Assembly: GCF_004403305.1 (NCBI RefSeq)
Contig: NZ_SOHE01000015.1
Coordinates: 18,029-82,028 of the forward strand
Direction: 5' to 3'
Source of the DNA: Cryobacterium frigoriphilum
GTDB taxonomy: Bacteria; Actinomycetota; Actinomycetes; Actinomycetales; Microbacteriaceae
DNA length: 64,000 nt
In this document: piece by piece, positions 8,003 to 17,259 of the stretch
How the letters are laid out: each line of letters opens with the position of its first letter
Position numbering within the stretch: the first letter of the stretch is position 1
The notes under the pieces: generated by a model
Databases searched by the model: none
Seen by the model: the letters and a program-made list of their open reading frames with translations, nothing else
Told to the model about the DNA's origin: nothing
Program-made: the position numbers and the translations under genes

Positions 8003-9256
8003 ATGAAGATTCTGCATACCTCGGACTGGCACATCGGGCGCACCTTTCATACCCACCCCACCCTCGAACATCTCGGCACGGTACTGACCGCACTCGTCGA
8101 GGTCGTGCGTGACCGCGGCGTCGACGTGGTCGTCGTCGCCGGCGACATCTTCGACTCGGCGATGCCCTCCAGAGACAGCCTCGGTGTTCTGACGACCGTG
8201 CTGCGACAGCTCAAGGCTGCCGGCGCCATTGTCGTGATGACGAGCGGCAACCACGACTCCGCCGCCCGACTCGGCTTTCAGGCCGAGTGGGCGCGGCTGG
8301 CAGGCATCCACATCATCACCCGGCACGACGAATACCTCGAGCCGGTCACGGTGACGGATGCCCACGGGCCCGTTCACTTCTACGGCATTCCGTACCTGGA
8401 GCCGGTCATCATTCGCCATCATCACCCTGAGGAAGAACTGAAGACCCACGAGCAGGTGCTCGGCTTTGTCATGCGGGGGGTGCGGGCCGATGCGGCCGCG
8501 CGCGGTGGGCGCAGCGTCGTGCTTGCCCATTGCTTCGCGGCCGGTAGTGCGCCGGCGACCGAGGCCAGCGAGGTCGAGCGGGACATCACCGCCGGTGGCC
8601 TCGACGTCGTCTCGACGAGCGTGTTCGATGGTCCCGACTACGTTGCCCTCGGCCACATCCACGGCCGCGCCACGCTCAGCAACCGGGTGCGTTACTGCGG
8701 GGCTCCGCTGCACTACTCATTCTCGGAGGCCGGCAAGCCGCGGGGTGCCTGGCTCGTCGAGCTCGGCGCCGTCGGGGCCGATGCCGACGTTGAGTGGGTC
8801 GACCTGCCCGTTCCGCGGCGCCTGAGCCAGATCACCGGCACCCTCGACGAACTCCTGGGCGACCCGAGCCTTCGACGCAATGAGGGCGACTGGGTGAAGG
8901 CCGTGCTCACCGATCGGGTGCGCCCGCTCGACGGCATGCGGCAGTTGCATGAGCGGTTTCCGTTCTGCGTGGCGCTCGAGCACCGACCCAGCGTGGTGGT
9001 GGACCCCGAGGCCTCGACCTACCGGGAACGGGTGAGGGCGAAGTCCGACCCGGACATTGTGGCTGGTTTTCTCGAATACGTGCGCAATGGTGTCGGGCCC
9101 ACAGAGTTCGAGGCCGCCCTGATCACCGAAATTCTGCAGCAGCAGAACAGCACGAATGAGCAGAACAGCACGACCGAGCAGAACAGCACGACCGAGCAGC
9201 ACGGCGCGACTGAGCAGCATAGCGCGCCGTCGACCGCGCAGGGGGTGCGGTCATGA
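8003..9256 (+). CDS. sbcD: Exonuclease subunit SbcD (Mre11-like)
   Basis: 417 residues. The N-terminal calcineurin-like phosphoesterase carries all metal-binding motifs: HTSDWHIG, GDIFDS, TSGNHDS and the later GHIHG. With SbcC it forms a nuclease that opens hairpins and processes DNA ends. Start is ATG 8003 after GGGAGG; an in-frame start at 7973 would add ten residues without a ribosome site. The last ~35 residues are a repeat tail (see repeat at 9143-9232), not part of the conserved fold. Its stop overlaps sbcC by four bases, so the subunits are translationally coupled. Confidence 0.95.
   Translation: MKILHTSDWHIGRTFHTHPTLEHLGTVLTALVEVVRDRGVDVVVVAGDIFDSAMPSRDSLGVLTTVLRQLKAAGAIVVMTSGNHDSAARLGFQAEWARLAGIHIITRHDEYLEPVTVTDAHGPVHFYGIPYLEPVIIRHHHPEEELKTHEQVLGFVMRGVRADAAARGGRSVVLAHCFAAGSAPATEASEVERDITAGGLDVVSTSVFDGPDYVALGHIHGRATLSNRVRYCGAPLHYSFSEAGKPRGAWLVELGAVGADADVEWVDLPVPRRLSQITGTLDELLGDPSLRRNEGDWVKAVLTDRVRPLDGMRQLHERFPFCVALEHRPSVVVDPEASTYRERVRAKSDPDIVAGFLEYVRNGVGPTEFEAALITEILQQQNSTNEQNSTTEQNSTTEQHGATEQHSAPSTAQGVRS
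9143..9232. repeat. Tandem repeat, 5 x 18 bp, encoding the SbcD C-terminus
   Basis: Five 18-bp units (9143, 9161, 9179, 9197, 9215) encode hexapeptides of the form QNSTxE/QHxxTE. The second and third units are identical; the last two have diverged. The tract immediately precedes the sbcD stop and the sbcC start. Confidence 0.9.
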
Positions 9257-12255
9257 AGATTCTGCGCCTGCGCCTCGCGGGCTTCGGACCCTACAAGAAC
9301 GAACAGCTCATCGACTTCGAGAAATTCGACGACGATGGCATCTTCCTGATCACGGGCAAGACCGGGGCCGGCAAATCGAGCATCCTCGACGCCATCTGTT
9401 TTGCCCTCTACGCGCAGGTTCCGCGTTTCGACGGCGGTGAACTGTCGTTGCGCAGCGACCACTGCGCACCCGACGACCCGACCTTCGTTGAGCTTGTCTT
9501 CAGCGTCGGTGGGCAGCAATACCGGGTGTACCGCACGCCGCGGTATCCGAGGCCGAAGAAGCGCGGCGGCGGAACCACGATCTCGCAGCCCGACGCCGTG
9601 CTCGAGGTACGGCAGGGAGACGACTTCATCGGTGTGGCCGCCCGACCGGTCGACGTCGGCAACGAACTCAGCCGCATCCTGCCGCTCAAGGTCGACCAGT
9701 TTCTGCAGGTGATCCTGCTCGCCCAGAACCGATTCCAGAAGTTCTTGCTCGCCAAGACCGAGGATCGCCGCACGGTGTTGCGTACCCTGTTCGGAACAGC
9801 GCGATTCGAACAACTCGAATCCGCGTTGATCGTGCGCCGAAAGTTAGTCGACGGGCAGCTCGCCGACGTCGTGCGCAGCATCGAGGAACGGGCGGCATCC
9901 GCTGCCATCCAGCTGCGGCTTGATGCTGCGCCGCCGACGCCAGACCTCGATTGGTTTGACGCTGCGCTGACCGCGCTGCGAAGCGAACTGGCCGCGGCCG
10001 CTGAGCAGTCCGATCGGGCGGCCCTGGCCCTGCTGACCGCGGTGGCCGGCCAGAAACAGGTCGATGACGTCGCTCGCCGCCAGCAGCGCCGCGATGCCGC
10101 GAGCGCCCGGCTCGGTGCACTCGACGAGGCGCGCGCGGCGATCGACGCGCAGCGTCTCGTGTTGCAGAGGGCCGCTCGCGCCGCCCGCGTCTGGCCACAG
10201 GTGCGCGCGGCCGAGCAGTCGGCCATCGATCTCGCCGCCGCTCTCACCGCCGAAGCGGATGCCCGCGCCCGCTGGTGCGATCTCGCGCTCACCGACGCCG
10301 ACGCCAACGCCGACACCGATGCAAACGCCGACGCCGTCACCGTGACGGTCGTGCGCGGTCTGCTCGACGCGCTGCTCGGCCGCCTCGGCACCCTCGATGA
10401 TGCCCTCGGTGACGAGCGGCGCCTGCCCGCACTCGACTCCGAGATCACCGATCTGGCGGCGCGGGTGCACTCCGCCGCGACCGAGCTGGCCGACGCCCAA
10501 TCCCGTATCGACGCGCTGCCAGAGCAGATCACTCTCGCCGAGACCGATCTCGCCGACATGACCCTGCTGGCGGCGCGTGAGGGCGACGCGACCGCCGATC
10601 GCGACCGGGCCGAAGCGTCGCTCGCGGCCGCCACCGTCGTCGCGGAGTGCACCGACCAGCTGCGCGTCGCGCAACAGGGGGAGACCGCGGCCAGTGCCGC
10701 CAACACCGCCTCCGCGGCCCGCTACGAGGCGCTGTTGGCCGCCCGGTTCGCCGGGTTTTCCTCCGAACTCGCGAGCCGACTGGTACCGGGGCAACCGTGT
10801 TCAGTGTGTGGGGCGGCCGAGCATCCGCATCCGTCGAACGGTGTGCCCGACCCGGTCACCGAAATCGACCTCGACGCGGCCCGGCTCGCGATGACCGCGC
10901 GGCAGCACGACCTCGCCGACGCGCACGACACGGTGCAGACGATCGGTACCCGACTGGCGACCGCACGGGCGCGGGCCGGCGACCGCAGCGTGACGCAGCT
11001 GACCGTCGAGGTGCAGACCACGACAGACGCCCAGAGCACGGCCAGGGCCGCCGCCGCCCGAACCGGGAGTCTCGCCGATTCGGTGAAGGGACTGCGCAGC
11101 GAATTGGCCGTGGCAGCTGCCGGGCTCGTCGACACCCGTGCCAGTCGGGATGCGGCCGCCAGTGCCCACACCGAGCGCCTCAGCCATCGGCAGACGATCG
11201 CCGCCCGCGTGGCCGTGCACCGCGGCGACTTCGCGAGCATCGGTGATCAGGTCGCCCATCTGGAGCACCAGCGCGACCTCAGCCGCCGGCTGGTGGACGC
11301 CCTCGAACAGGCGAGGGAGCGCGCCGACGCCGACACGACCGTTCGCGGTGCCCTCGCCGCACAGCTTCTCGAGGAGCACTTCGATCGTGCGGACGAGGTG
11401 GGCACGGCGCGCCTGACCGCGGCCGAAATTACCCGTCGGCAGGCACTCGTGCGCGTTCACGATGACGCTCTCGCCGCCGCGCAGGCCACCCTCGCCGAAC
11501 CCGACCTGATCGGGCTGCCCCTCGAGCCCGTGAACCGGGAACCCGCCGACCTGTTGCTGCGCGAGGCCAGCGTCGCGCGTGACGATGCCCTCACCGGGCA
11601 CAGTTCGGTCGCGGAGCGTGCGGGCCAGCTCTCGACGGTGGTGACGGATGTTCGCCGCCATTTCACGGCATCCGCTGCCCTGCTCGTGGAACAGAAGCAG
11701 GTTCGCGGTCTCGCCGACGTCGTACACGGCGACGAACCCAACACCAAGAGGATGCGCCTGGAAAGCTTCGTGCTCGCTGCCCAGCTCGAGGAGATCGTTG
11801 CGGCGGCCAACCAGCGGCTGCGCACGATGACGAGCGGTCGCTACACCCTGGAGCACGACGATGCGGCGGAGTTTCGAGGCGCGCAGTCGGGGCTCGGGCT
11901 CGCGATTCGCGACGAGCACACCGGTCGGGCGCGGGCGACCCAGTCCCTGTCGGGTGGCGAGACTTTTCTGGCCTCGCTCGCCCTGGCGCTGGGCCTCGCC
12001 GAGGTGGTCACCAACCAGGCCGGCGGAATCACGCTCGACACCCTGTTCGTCGATGAGGGCTTTGGGTCCCTCGACAGCGAAACCCTGGAAACGGCGATGG
12101 GTACTCTCGACACGCTGCGCGCCGGCGGGCGCACGATTGGGCTGATCAGCCACGTCGAGTCGATGAAGGAGCAGATCCCCGCCCGACTGAGCATCGTCGT
12201 CACTGACCAGGGCTACAGCGAAGTCGAGGCCCAGAGCTCAGGGACACAGAGCTAA
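9253..12255 (+). CDS. sbcC: Exonuclease subunit SbcC (Rad50-like SMC ATPase)
   Basis: 1000 residues with the SMC/Rad50 layout: N-terminal Walker A TGKTGAGKSSILDAI, long Ala/Arg/Glu-rich coiled coils, a central zinc-hook motif CSVCG followed by HPHP (near 10798-10830), and a C-terminal ATPase half with signature LSGGETFLASLAL and Walker B LFVDEGFGSLD. It powers the SbcD nuclease. Position ~340-360 holds a short Asp/Ala/Asn repeat (10292-10336) inside the coiled coil, probably a local expansion. A 15-bp repeat spans its stop codon. Confidence 0.95.
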   Translation: MKILRLRLAGFGPYKNEQLIDFEKFDDDGIFLITGKTGAGKSSILDAICFALYAQVPRFDGGELSLRSDHCAPDDPTFVELVFSVGGQQYRVYRTPRYPRPKKRGGGTTISQPDAVLEVRQGDDFIGVAARPVDVGNELSRILPLKVDQFLQVILLAQNRFQKFLLAKTEDRRTVLRTLFGTARFEQLESALIVRRKLVDGQLADVVRSIEERAASAAIQLRLDAAPPTPDLDWFDAALTALRSELAAAAEQSDRAALALLTAVAGQKQVDDVARRQQRRDAASARLGALDEARAAIDAQRLVLQRAARAARVWPQVRAAEQSAIDLAAALTAEADARARWCDLALTDADANADTDANADAVTVTVVRGLLDALLGRLGTLDDALGDERRLPALDSEITDLAARVHSAATELADAQSRIDALPEQITLAETDLADMTLLAAREGDATADRDRAEASLAAATVVAECTDQLRVAQQGETAASAANTASAARYEALLAARFAGFSSELASRLVPGQPCSVCGAAEHPHPSNGVPDPVTEIDLDAARLAMTARQHDLADAHDTVQTIGTRLATARARAGDRSVTQLTVEVQTTTDAQSTARAAAARTGSLADSVKGLRSELAVAAAGLVDTRASRDAAASAHTERLSHRQTIAARVAVHRGDFASIGDQVAHLEHQRDLSRRLVDALEQARERADADTTVRGALAAQLLEEHFDRADEVGTARLTAAEITRRQALVRVHDDALAAAQATLAEPDLIGLPLEPVNREPADLLLREASVARDDALTGHSSVAERAGQLSTVVTDVRRHFTASAALLVEQKQVRGLADVVHGDEPNTKRMRLESFVLAAQLEEIVAAANQRLRTMTSGRYTLEHDDAAEFRGAQSGLGLAIRDEHTGRARATQSLSGGETFLASLALALGLAEVVTNQAGGITLDTLFVDEGFGSLDSETLETAMGTLDTLRAGGRTIGLISHVESMKEQIPARLSIVVTDQGYSEVEAQSSGTQS

Positions 12256-12277
12256 GGGACACAGTGCTAAGGGATCG
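12233..12277. repeat. Tandem repeat, 3 x 15 bp, spanning the sbcC stop codon
   Basis: Three units near CAGAGCTAAGGGACA (12233, 12248, 12263). The TAA stop of sbcC at 12253-12255 lies in the second unit. The third copy carries the same in-frame TAA, so the stop is duplicated downstream. The first copy has TCA in place of TAA. Confidence 0.75.
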
Positions 12278-12300
12278 CCCGGTGTCGCGGCGGGCGGGTT
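12276..12300. terminator. Hairpin between convergent sbcC and esterase genes
   Basis: CGCCCG (12276-12281) pairs with CGGGCG (12291-12296) over a 9-base loop, followed by GGTTTCT on the plus strand. It sits between two convergent genes, which suggests a weak terminator. Confidence 0.35.
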
Positions 12301-12306
12301 TCTGGA

Positions 12307-13275
12307 TCACGCCGGGGCGTGCAGTGCTGCCTTGAGCGTCATGGCGGCCTGGGTGACGGCGGCACGGGCCGCCTGCGTGTCGTGCAGCTGATTGAGCATC
12401 ACGAAGTCGTGCAGAATCCCGGTGTAGCGCACGGCGGTGACCGCGACCCCGGCCGTGCGCAGTTTGGCGGCGAAGGCCTCACCCTCGTCGCGCAGTACGT
12501 CGGCCTCGCTCGTGATGATGAGTGCCGGGGGCAGGCCGCGCAACTGCTCGGTGGTGGCGCGCAGCGGACTCGCTGTGATCTGGGCGCGGTCCTTCTCGTT
12601 CGTCGTGTATTGATCCCAGAACCACTTCATCGCGGCGAGGCTCAGAAAGTATCCCTTGGCGAAGAGCTTGTAGGACTCCGTGTCGAACTTCGCGTTGGTC
12701 ACCGGGTAAAACTCGACCTGCTGCACGAAGTGCACGTCCCCGCGTTCCTTCGCGAGCAGCGTGAGGGCGATCGCCAGGTTGCCGCCCACCGAGTCCCCGG
12801 CCACGGCGAGACGTGAACCATCCAGATTCTGGTCGGCTCCGTCCCGCATGATCCACTGGGCGACCGCGTAGCACTGCTCGAGGGCGATGGGGTACTTGGC
12901 TTCGGGCGCGCGGTCGTACTCGGGAAAGACCACCGCAGCGTTCGCTCCTATCGCGAGGTCCCGCACCAGACGGTCATGGGTGTGGGCGTCACCGAACACC
13001 CAACCGGCGCCGTGCAGGTACAGGATCACCGGCAGAGTGCCCGTGCTGCCCACGGGCCGAACGATGCGGGCATTGACCAGACCGGTGGGTCCGCCGGCGA
13101 TCCCCACCCAGTCCTCGTCGATGTCGGGCTTGTGAATGTGGCTGGACTGCACCTCGTCGACGGCACGACGGCCGTCATTGGGCGGGAGCTCGTGCAGGTA
13201 CGGACGCTCGTCGGTCGCCTCGGCGAAGGCCTGCGCGGCCGGTTCGAGGGCGATGTTGCGGGGGTTGGCGGTCAT
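12307..13275 (-). CDS. Alpha/beta hydrolase, HSL/acetyl-esterase family
   Basis: 322 residues without a signal peptide, so probably cytoplasmic. The oxyanion-hole motif is HGAGWVFGD (family HGGGW), the nucleophile elbow is AGDSVGG, and the C-terminal Asp and His are seen in SEADVLRDEGE and GILHDF. This is the layout of hormone-sensitive-lipase-type esterases that cleave short-chain esters. It is divergent from an AraC-type regulator gene starting 149 bases away, so that regulator may control it. The natural substrate cannot be told from sequence. Confidence 0.85.
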   Translation of the reverse strand: MTANPRNIALEPAAQAFAEATDERPYLHELPPNDGRRAVDEVQSSHIHKPDIDEDWVGIAGGPTGLVNARIVRPVGSTGTLPVILYLHGAGWVFGDAHTHDRLVRDLAIGANAAVVFPEYDRAPEAKYPIALEQCYAVAQWIMRDGADQNLDGSRLAVAGDSVGGNLAIALTLLAKERGDVHFVQQVEFYPVTNAKFDTESYKLFAKGYFLSLAAMKWFWDQYTTNEKDRAQITASPLRATTEQLRGLPPALIITSEADVLRDEGEAFAAKLRTAGVAVTAVRYTGILHDFVMLNQLHDTQAARAAVTQAAMTLKAALHAPA

Positions 13276-13424
13276 CAGAGTCCCATCACGATCAGCAAAT
13301 GGCTCGGCTAGCTCTCATCGTCGCGGAATAACGGTCGAATCGGCAGGCACCGGCACGGATCGGCCACCTCCCGTGCGTGCAGCGACCACTGGCCGGTTCG
13401 CGGCGAGGTGAGTACGATAACGCC

Positions 13425-14336
13425 ATGGTTGTGCTCATCCGCCGTCTCGATCAGTACCGGTATGAGCTCGGGCAGCAGAACGGCTTCGAGCGCTTCGTGA
13501 TCGGTCGCCTCGAATCGCTGCAACCCGAGGTCGTTGCCGGCGCCGAGCCGACCGGCTGCGATCTGGTCGACGTGCACGTTCAGCACATCGGCTGTCTTGA
13601 ACTGTTTCAGGCCGGCCAGATCACCGTGGTCCCGGCGGGACATCTGCTCATCTTCGATGCGTCGCGGCCCTGCGTGCTCAGCTATCCCGGCCCGCATCTG
13701 AGCTCGCTGTTCGAAGCGCCCAAGCGGCGTCTGGGGCTGTCTGACACCGATCTGGCGGCGCTCTGCCGCACGCCGATCGGGCTGGCGGTGACGGATGCGC
13801 CGCCCGGCGGGGCATCCGTCGCCGCGGCCGCGATCGCCCAGCTCGCGCGGGTCGCCGGAACGCTGAACGTGCGGGCTGGCACGCTGATCGCGGAGGCGAT
13901 TGTCGACCTGGTTCGCATCGCCGCGACCGAGCAACTCGCGCTCTGCCCCTCAAACGATCTGCTGCATGTCACGCTCGTGCACCGGGTCAGAGACTACATC
14001 GACGCGCATCTGCGTGACCCCGAATTGTCGCCGGGAGCGATTGCGACCGCTCACCTGATCTCCCTGCGGGCGCTGCACAAGGCCTTCGAGACCGAGCCGG
14101 TGACCGTGCACCGGCTGATTCAGCAGCGTCGACTCGAGCGAGCCCGCAGCGATCTTGGCGGTCCGGGCGAACCCGCCGTTGCCGTCGCGTTGATCGCCGA
14201 GCGGTGGGGGTTCGGCAGCCCGTCGCTGTTCACCCGACTCTTTCGCCAACGTTTTGGCGCATCCCCGAGCGAATGGCGCCGATTGAGCGGCGAGTCGACG
14301 GCTGTCGGGCTGAGCGAACCGGTGCGAAAACGGTGA
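13425..14336 (+). CDS. AraC-family transcriptional regulator
   Basis: 303 residues. The C-terminal ~100 residues form an AraC/XylS double helix-turn-helix: ELSPGAIATAHLISLRALHKAF, then the second motif IAERWGFGSPSLFTRLFRQRFG and the closing PSEWRR. The N-terminal ~190 residues resemble the AraC_binding_2 sensor domain in length and position (low certainty). The ATG at 13425 is the first sensible start; upstream in-frame starts lack a ribosome site. Divergent orientation suggests control of the neighbouring esterase. Confidence 0.85.
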   Translation: MVVLIRRLDQYRYELGQQNGFERFVIGRLESLQPEVVAGAEPTGCDLVDVHVQHIGCLELFQAGQITVVPAGHLLIFDASRPCVLSYPGPHLSSLFEAPKRRLGLSDTDLAALCRTPIGLAVTDAPPGGASVAAAAIAQLARVAGTLNVRAGTLIAEAIVDLVRIAATEQLALCPSNDLLHVTLVHRVRDYIDAHLRDPELSPGAIATAHLISLRALHKAFETEPVTVHRLIQQRRLERARSDLGGPGEPAVAVALIAERWGFGSPSLFTRLFRQRFGASPSEWRRLSGESTAVGLSEPVRKR

Positions 14337-14419
14337 AATTGGGGATTGCCACGGAGCCCGCGGACTGCCACGATCGGATGGCTGTGTACGAGGATGTGTG
14401 CGGCCGATGGGAGCCCCGC

Positions 14420-14926
14420 ATGACCCAAAAGATCCTGTACATCGACCTCGACAATGCGCTTGTGAATGTGCAGTCGGGCATCGATCGGCTGACCAACGCG
14501 GAGTACTGCCGCTATGAGAAGCGCCTCGACGAGGCGCCCGGAATTTACGCCCGCATGGAGCCTCTGCCCGGCGCGATCGAGGCCTTCTGTACCCTGTCCC
14601 GATCGTTCGACACGTACATTCTGTCCACGGCGCCGTGGGGCAACGCGAGTGCGTGGCAGAACAAACTTGAGTGGGTCCACGAGTATCTGGGGGCCGAAGA
14701 GGGTACCCCCGCCTACCAGCGCCTCATCCTGTCGCATCACAAGCACCTGAACCGCGGGGAATTTCTCGTCGACGACCGTTCGGCAATCGGTGCCGACCGG
14801 TTCGAGGGCGAACTGATCCAGTTTCTGACACCGGACTTTCCGGACTGGGCGACCGTCACGCGGTACCTGCTCGAGCGGGCCGAAGACGACACGGTTGCCA
14901 GCCCGCGCCGTTTTTCTCACGCCTGA
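14420..14926 (+). CDS. HAD-superfamily 5'-nucleotidase-like protein (NT5C type)
   Basis: 168 residues. The N-terminal YIDLDNALV contains the DxD catalytic motif of HAD phosphatases, and the region ILSTAPWGNASAW resembles motif II of 5'(3')-deoxyribonucleotidases. VDDRSAIGADRFEGE fits motif IV. The family dephosphorylates (deoxy)nucleoside monophosphates, but several bacterial members are uncharacterised. Start is ATG 14420 with GGGAG upstream; a longer frame would overlap the AraC gene. Two residues after DxD the usual Gly is replaced by Ala, so activity should not be assumed. Confidence 0.7.
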   Translation: MTQKILYIDLDNALVNVQSGIDRLTNAEYCRYEKRLDEAPGIYARMEPLPGAIEAFCTLSRSFDTYILSTAPWGNASAWQNKLEWVHEYLGAEEGTPAYQRLILSHHKHLNRGEFLVDDRSAIGADRFEGELIQFLTPDFPDWATVTRYLLERAEDDTVASPRRFSHA

Positions 14927-15022
14927 CACCCATCTGGGTCATAGGAACCCCATAGCCGGATGCAGTTTGCTCTGTATCAGAGACGACGGCTGGGGCCGTT
15001 GACCTGAGTGAAAGGCAGAGCA

Positions 15023-16378
15023 ATGACCACGCATGACGACCGTTCGCCCGACCAGATCGCGGCAGCCGCCGCGGCCGCACCCTACGTTGTGGTCTACGAA
15101 GCAGCCGCTGATGGAACGACCGGTCTGAACCCGTCGTGGGGCGCATCCCCGGCACCGGTGGTCGCGAGGCGTGCGTTCTGGCGTACCCGCACCGCCGCCG
15201 CGGTCGGTGTCGCTGCGGCGCTCATCGTGGGATCGAGCGGCATCGGCTATGCCCTCGGCCAGGCCGGAGCGTCGAGCGCCGGCAGTGACCTGAGCACGAC
15301 ATCCGTCACCGGCGACTACCCCGGAACGACCGAGGGGGCCACCGGCACCGAGGGAAGCGGCGCCGACGGCCCGCCGGACGGCTTCTCCGCCCCGGGCGGC
15401 GCAGGTCCCGGCGCGGCGACCGGTTTCGGGCCGGGATCCTCGACCGGTTCCTCGGCGAGCACGCTCGAGTCGACCGCGGCCAGTGACGCACAATCGGTCG
15501 GCATCGTGCTCATCGAGACCGAACTCGACTATGAGAGCTCGGCCGCGGCCGGCACGGGCGTTGTGCTCAGCAGCGACGGGCTGATCCTCACCAATAATCA
15601 CGTCATTGAGGGTTCAACGAGCATTTCGGTCACGGTCGCGACGACCGGTGAGACGTACCCGGCCGAGGTCGTCGGCACCGACTCGAGCGCCGATATCGCC
15701 GTGCTGCAACTGACGGATGCCTTCGGCCTCACCCCCGCAGACCTCGACACCACCTCTGCTGTGGCAGTCGGGGATGCCGTGACGGGCGTCGGCAACGCCG
15801 GCGGCACCGGTGAGCTCACCGCGGCCGCTGGCGCGGTCACGTCGCTCGACGAGACCATCACGGCACAGAATTCCGACGGTTCCAACGCCGAAACGCTCAG
15901 CGAACTCATCGAGATCAATGCGCAGATCGAGTCCGGGGACTCCGGCGGTCCGCTGCTCGATGCCGACGGCGAGGTCATCGGCATCAACACCGCGGCATCG
16001 TCGGGCACCGCGAACGTGACCGGCTACGCGATCACGATCGAGAACGCCCTCGAGACCGTCGCCGCCATCGAATCGGGCGTCGAGACCGACACCGTCACCA
16101 TCGGCTACCCGGCGTTTCTCGGCGTCGCTGTCGGCGCCACCACGACCGATGGTTCGGCGCTGCTCCAGGCCGTGATCGAGGGTACGCCGGCGGCCGCGGC
16201 CGGCCTCGTCGCCGGTGACACCATCACCGCCGTGGACGCACTCGCCGTCACGTCGTCGAGCCTGTCCGCCGTGCTGCACGGCTACGACGTCGGTGACGCG
16301 GTCGCCGTCAGCTGGACCGATGCCGCGGGAGCCAGCCACACCGCATCCGTCACGCTGATCGCTGGCCCCGCCGACTGA
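15023..16378 (+). CDS. Membrane-anchored HtrA/DegP-like serine protease with PDZ domain
   Basis: 451 residues: a cytoplasmic N-terminus (~50 residues), one transmembrane helix near residues 58-80, a Gly/Ser/Thr-rich extracellular linker, a trypsin-like domain and a C-terminal PDZ domain beginning near FLGVAV. The triad is His193 (TNNHVIEG), Asp224 (SSADIAVL) and Ser307 (ESGDSGGPL). HtrA-type proteins degrade misfolded secreted proteins. ATG 15023 follows GAAAGG; the GTG at 15008 is an alternative. The stop codon lies in an 18-bp tandem repeat. Confidence 0.9.
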   Translation: MTTHDDRSPDQIAAAAAAAPYVVVYEAAADGTTGLNPSWGASPAPVVARRAFWRTRTAAAVGVAAALIVGSSGIGYALGQAGASSAGSDLSTTSVTGDYPGTTEGATGTEGSGADGPPDGFSAPGGAGPGAATGFGPGSSTGSSASTLESTAASDAQSVGIVLIETELDYESSAAAGTGVVLSSDGLILTNNHVIEGSTSISVTVATTGETYPAEVVGTDSSADIAVLQLTDAFGLTPADLDTTSAVAVGDAVTGVGNAGGTGELTAAAGAVTSLDETITAQNSDGSNAETLSELIEINAQIESGDSGGPLLDADGEVIGINTAASSGTANVTGYAITIENALETVAAIESGVETDTVTIGYPAFLGVAVGATTTDGSALLQAVIEGTPAAAAGLVAGDTITAVDALAVTSSSLSAVLHGYDVGDAVAVSWTDAAGASHTASVTLIAGPAD

Positions 16379-16425
16379 CCCTGCCCCGCCGACTGACCCT
16401 GCCCCGCCGACTGACCCTGCCCCGC
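16366..16425. repeat. Tandem repeat, 3 x 18 bp, spanning the htrA-like stop codon
   Basis: Three identical units CCCCGCCGACTGACCCTG at 16366-16383, 16384-16401 and 16402-16419, then a partial fourth. The unit length is a multiple of three and each carries TGA in the same frame. The protease gene therefore ends in a series of three in-frame stops produced by repeat expansion. Confidence 0.92.
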
Positions 16426-16443
16426 CCGCTCTCGCGTGGTGTT

Positions 16444-17157
16444 TTAGGTCGGCTGCGGGCCGAGGCAGGCAGCGAAGCGATCGCGCAGAGCGTGAAACTG
16501 GTCGACCGTGAGTCCCGCGCGCACGAGGTACGCCTGCACCCCGCCGAAACGGGCGAGCACGGCCAGCACATGCCGCAGGGCATCGGCCGGGCTGTCAAGG
16601 TGCAGGCTGAGCGCCGCCTCGTATTCTTCCTCGGTCAACGGCAGCTCGCGCAGCGCTGCATCGGCCAACTCCCGGCGAAAGAGCCGCACCTCGGTGGTCG
16701 AGAGCGCATAGTCGGCAATGACATCGTCGGGGTCGGCTCCGGCGGCCAGCAGGGTGAGAGCCACGACGAGGCCCGTCCGGTCCTTGCCGGCCGCGCAGTG
16801 CACGAGAACCGGGCCGGTCGCATCGGCGATGACCGCAACGGCTCGGGTGAGCTGCACCGCCCGGGTGTAGATGAGCGTCTCGTAGATTTCCTCGAGCGTT
16901 CCGGTCAGCGGCTGCACGTGCGGCGGCGCATCCGCGGCCTCGAAGATTGGCAGGTGGCGCACCGGAATCGGGTGCTGCACCTCTCCGCGCTCGCCGCCGT
17001 CGCGCAGGTCAAGCACGAGAGCGACCTTCAGGCGTGCCAGAACGGATGCCCCCGCCTCGGTGATCGCATCCAGGGTCGCCGCCCGCAGCAACCATGGCGA
17101 GCCGATGTCGCCGATTGCGCGCACGTTGTAGGTGCCGGGCACGCTCAGGAGAGTCAT
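16444..17157 (-). CDS. Tyrosine/serine protein phosphatase (DSP-like)
   Basis: 237 residues with the P-loop HCAAGKDRTG, the CX5R signature of cysteine phosphatases in the Y_phosphatase3 (mycobacterial PtpB-like) group. The N-terminal part begins with an N-R-D/G-type start (TYNVRAIGDIGSPWLLRAA) common to this family, followed by VLDLRDGGER. It hydrolyses phosphotyrosine, phosphoserine or possibly phosphoinositides. ATG 17157 is preferred over GTG 17163 because GGAGG then sits eight bases upstream. It is convergent with the protease gene. Confidence 0.85.
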   Translation of the reverse strand: MTLLSVPGTYNVRAIGDIGSPWLLRAATLDAITEAGASVLARLKVALVLDLRDGGERGEVQHPIPVRHLPIFEAADAPPHVQPLTGTLEEIYETLIYTRAVQLTRAVAVIADATGPVLVHCAAGKDRTGLVVALTLLAAGADPDDVIADYALSTTEVRLFRRELADAALRELPLTEEEYEAALSLHLDSPADALRHVLAVLARFGGVQAYLVRAGLTVDQFHALRDRFAACLGPQPT

Positions 17158-17259
17158 GCCCACAGCCTCCGCCGACGAGGTGAACGCACGGTAACCCCGA
17201 CCTGACGATTACCCCAACTCTGCGGGCTCCCTGTGCGAGATCAGGACTGCGCGGTGCAC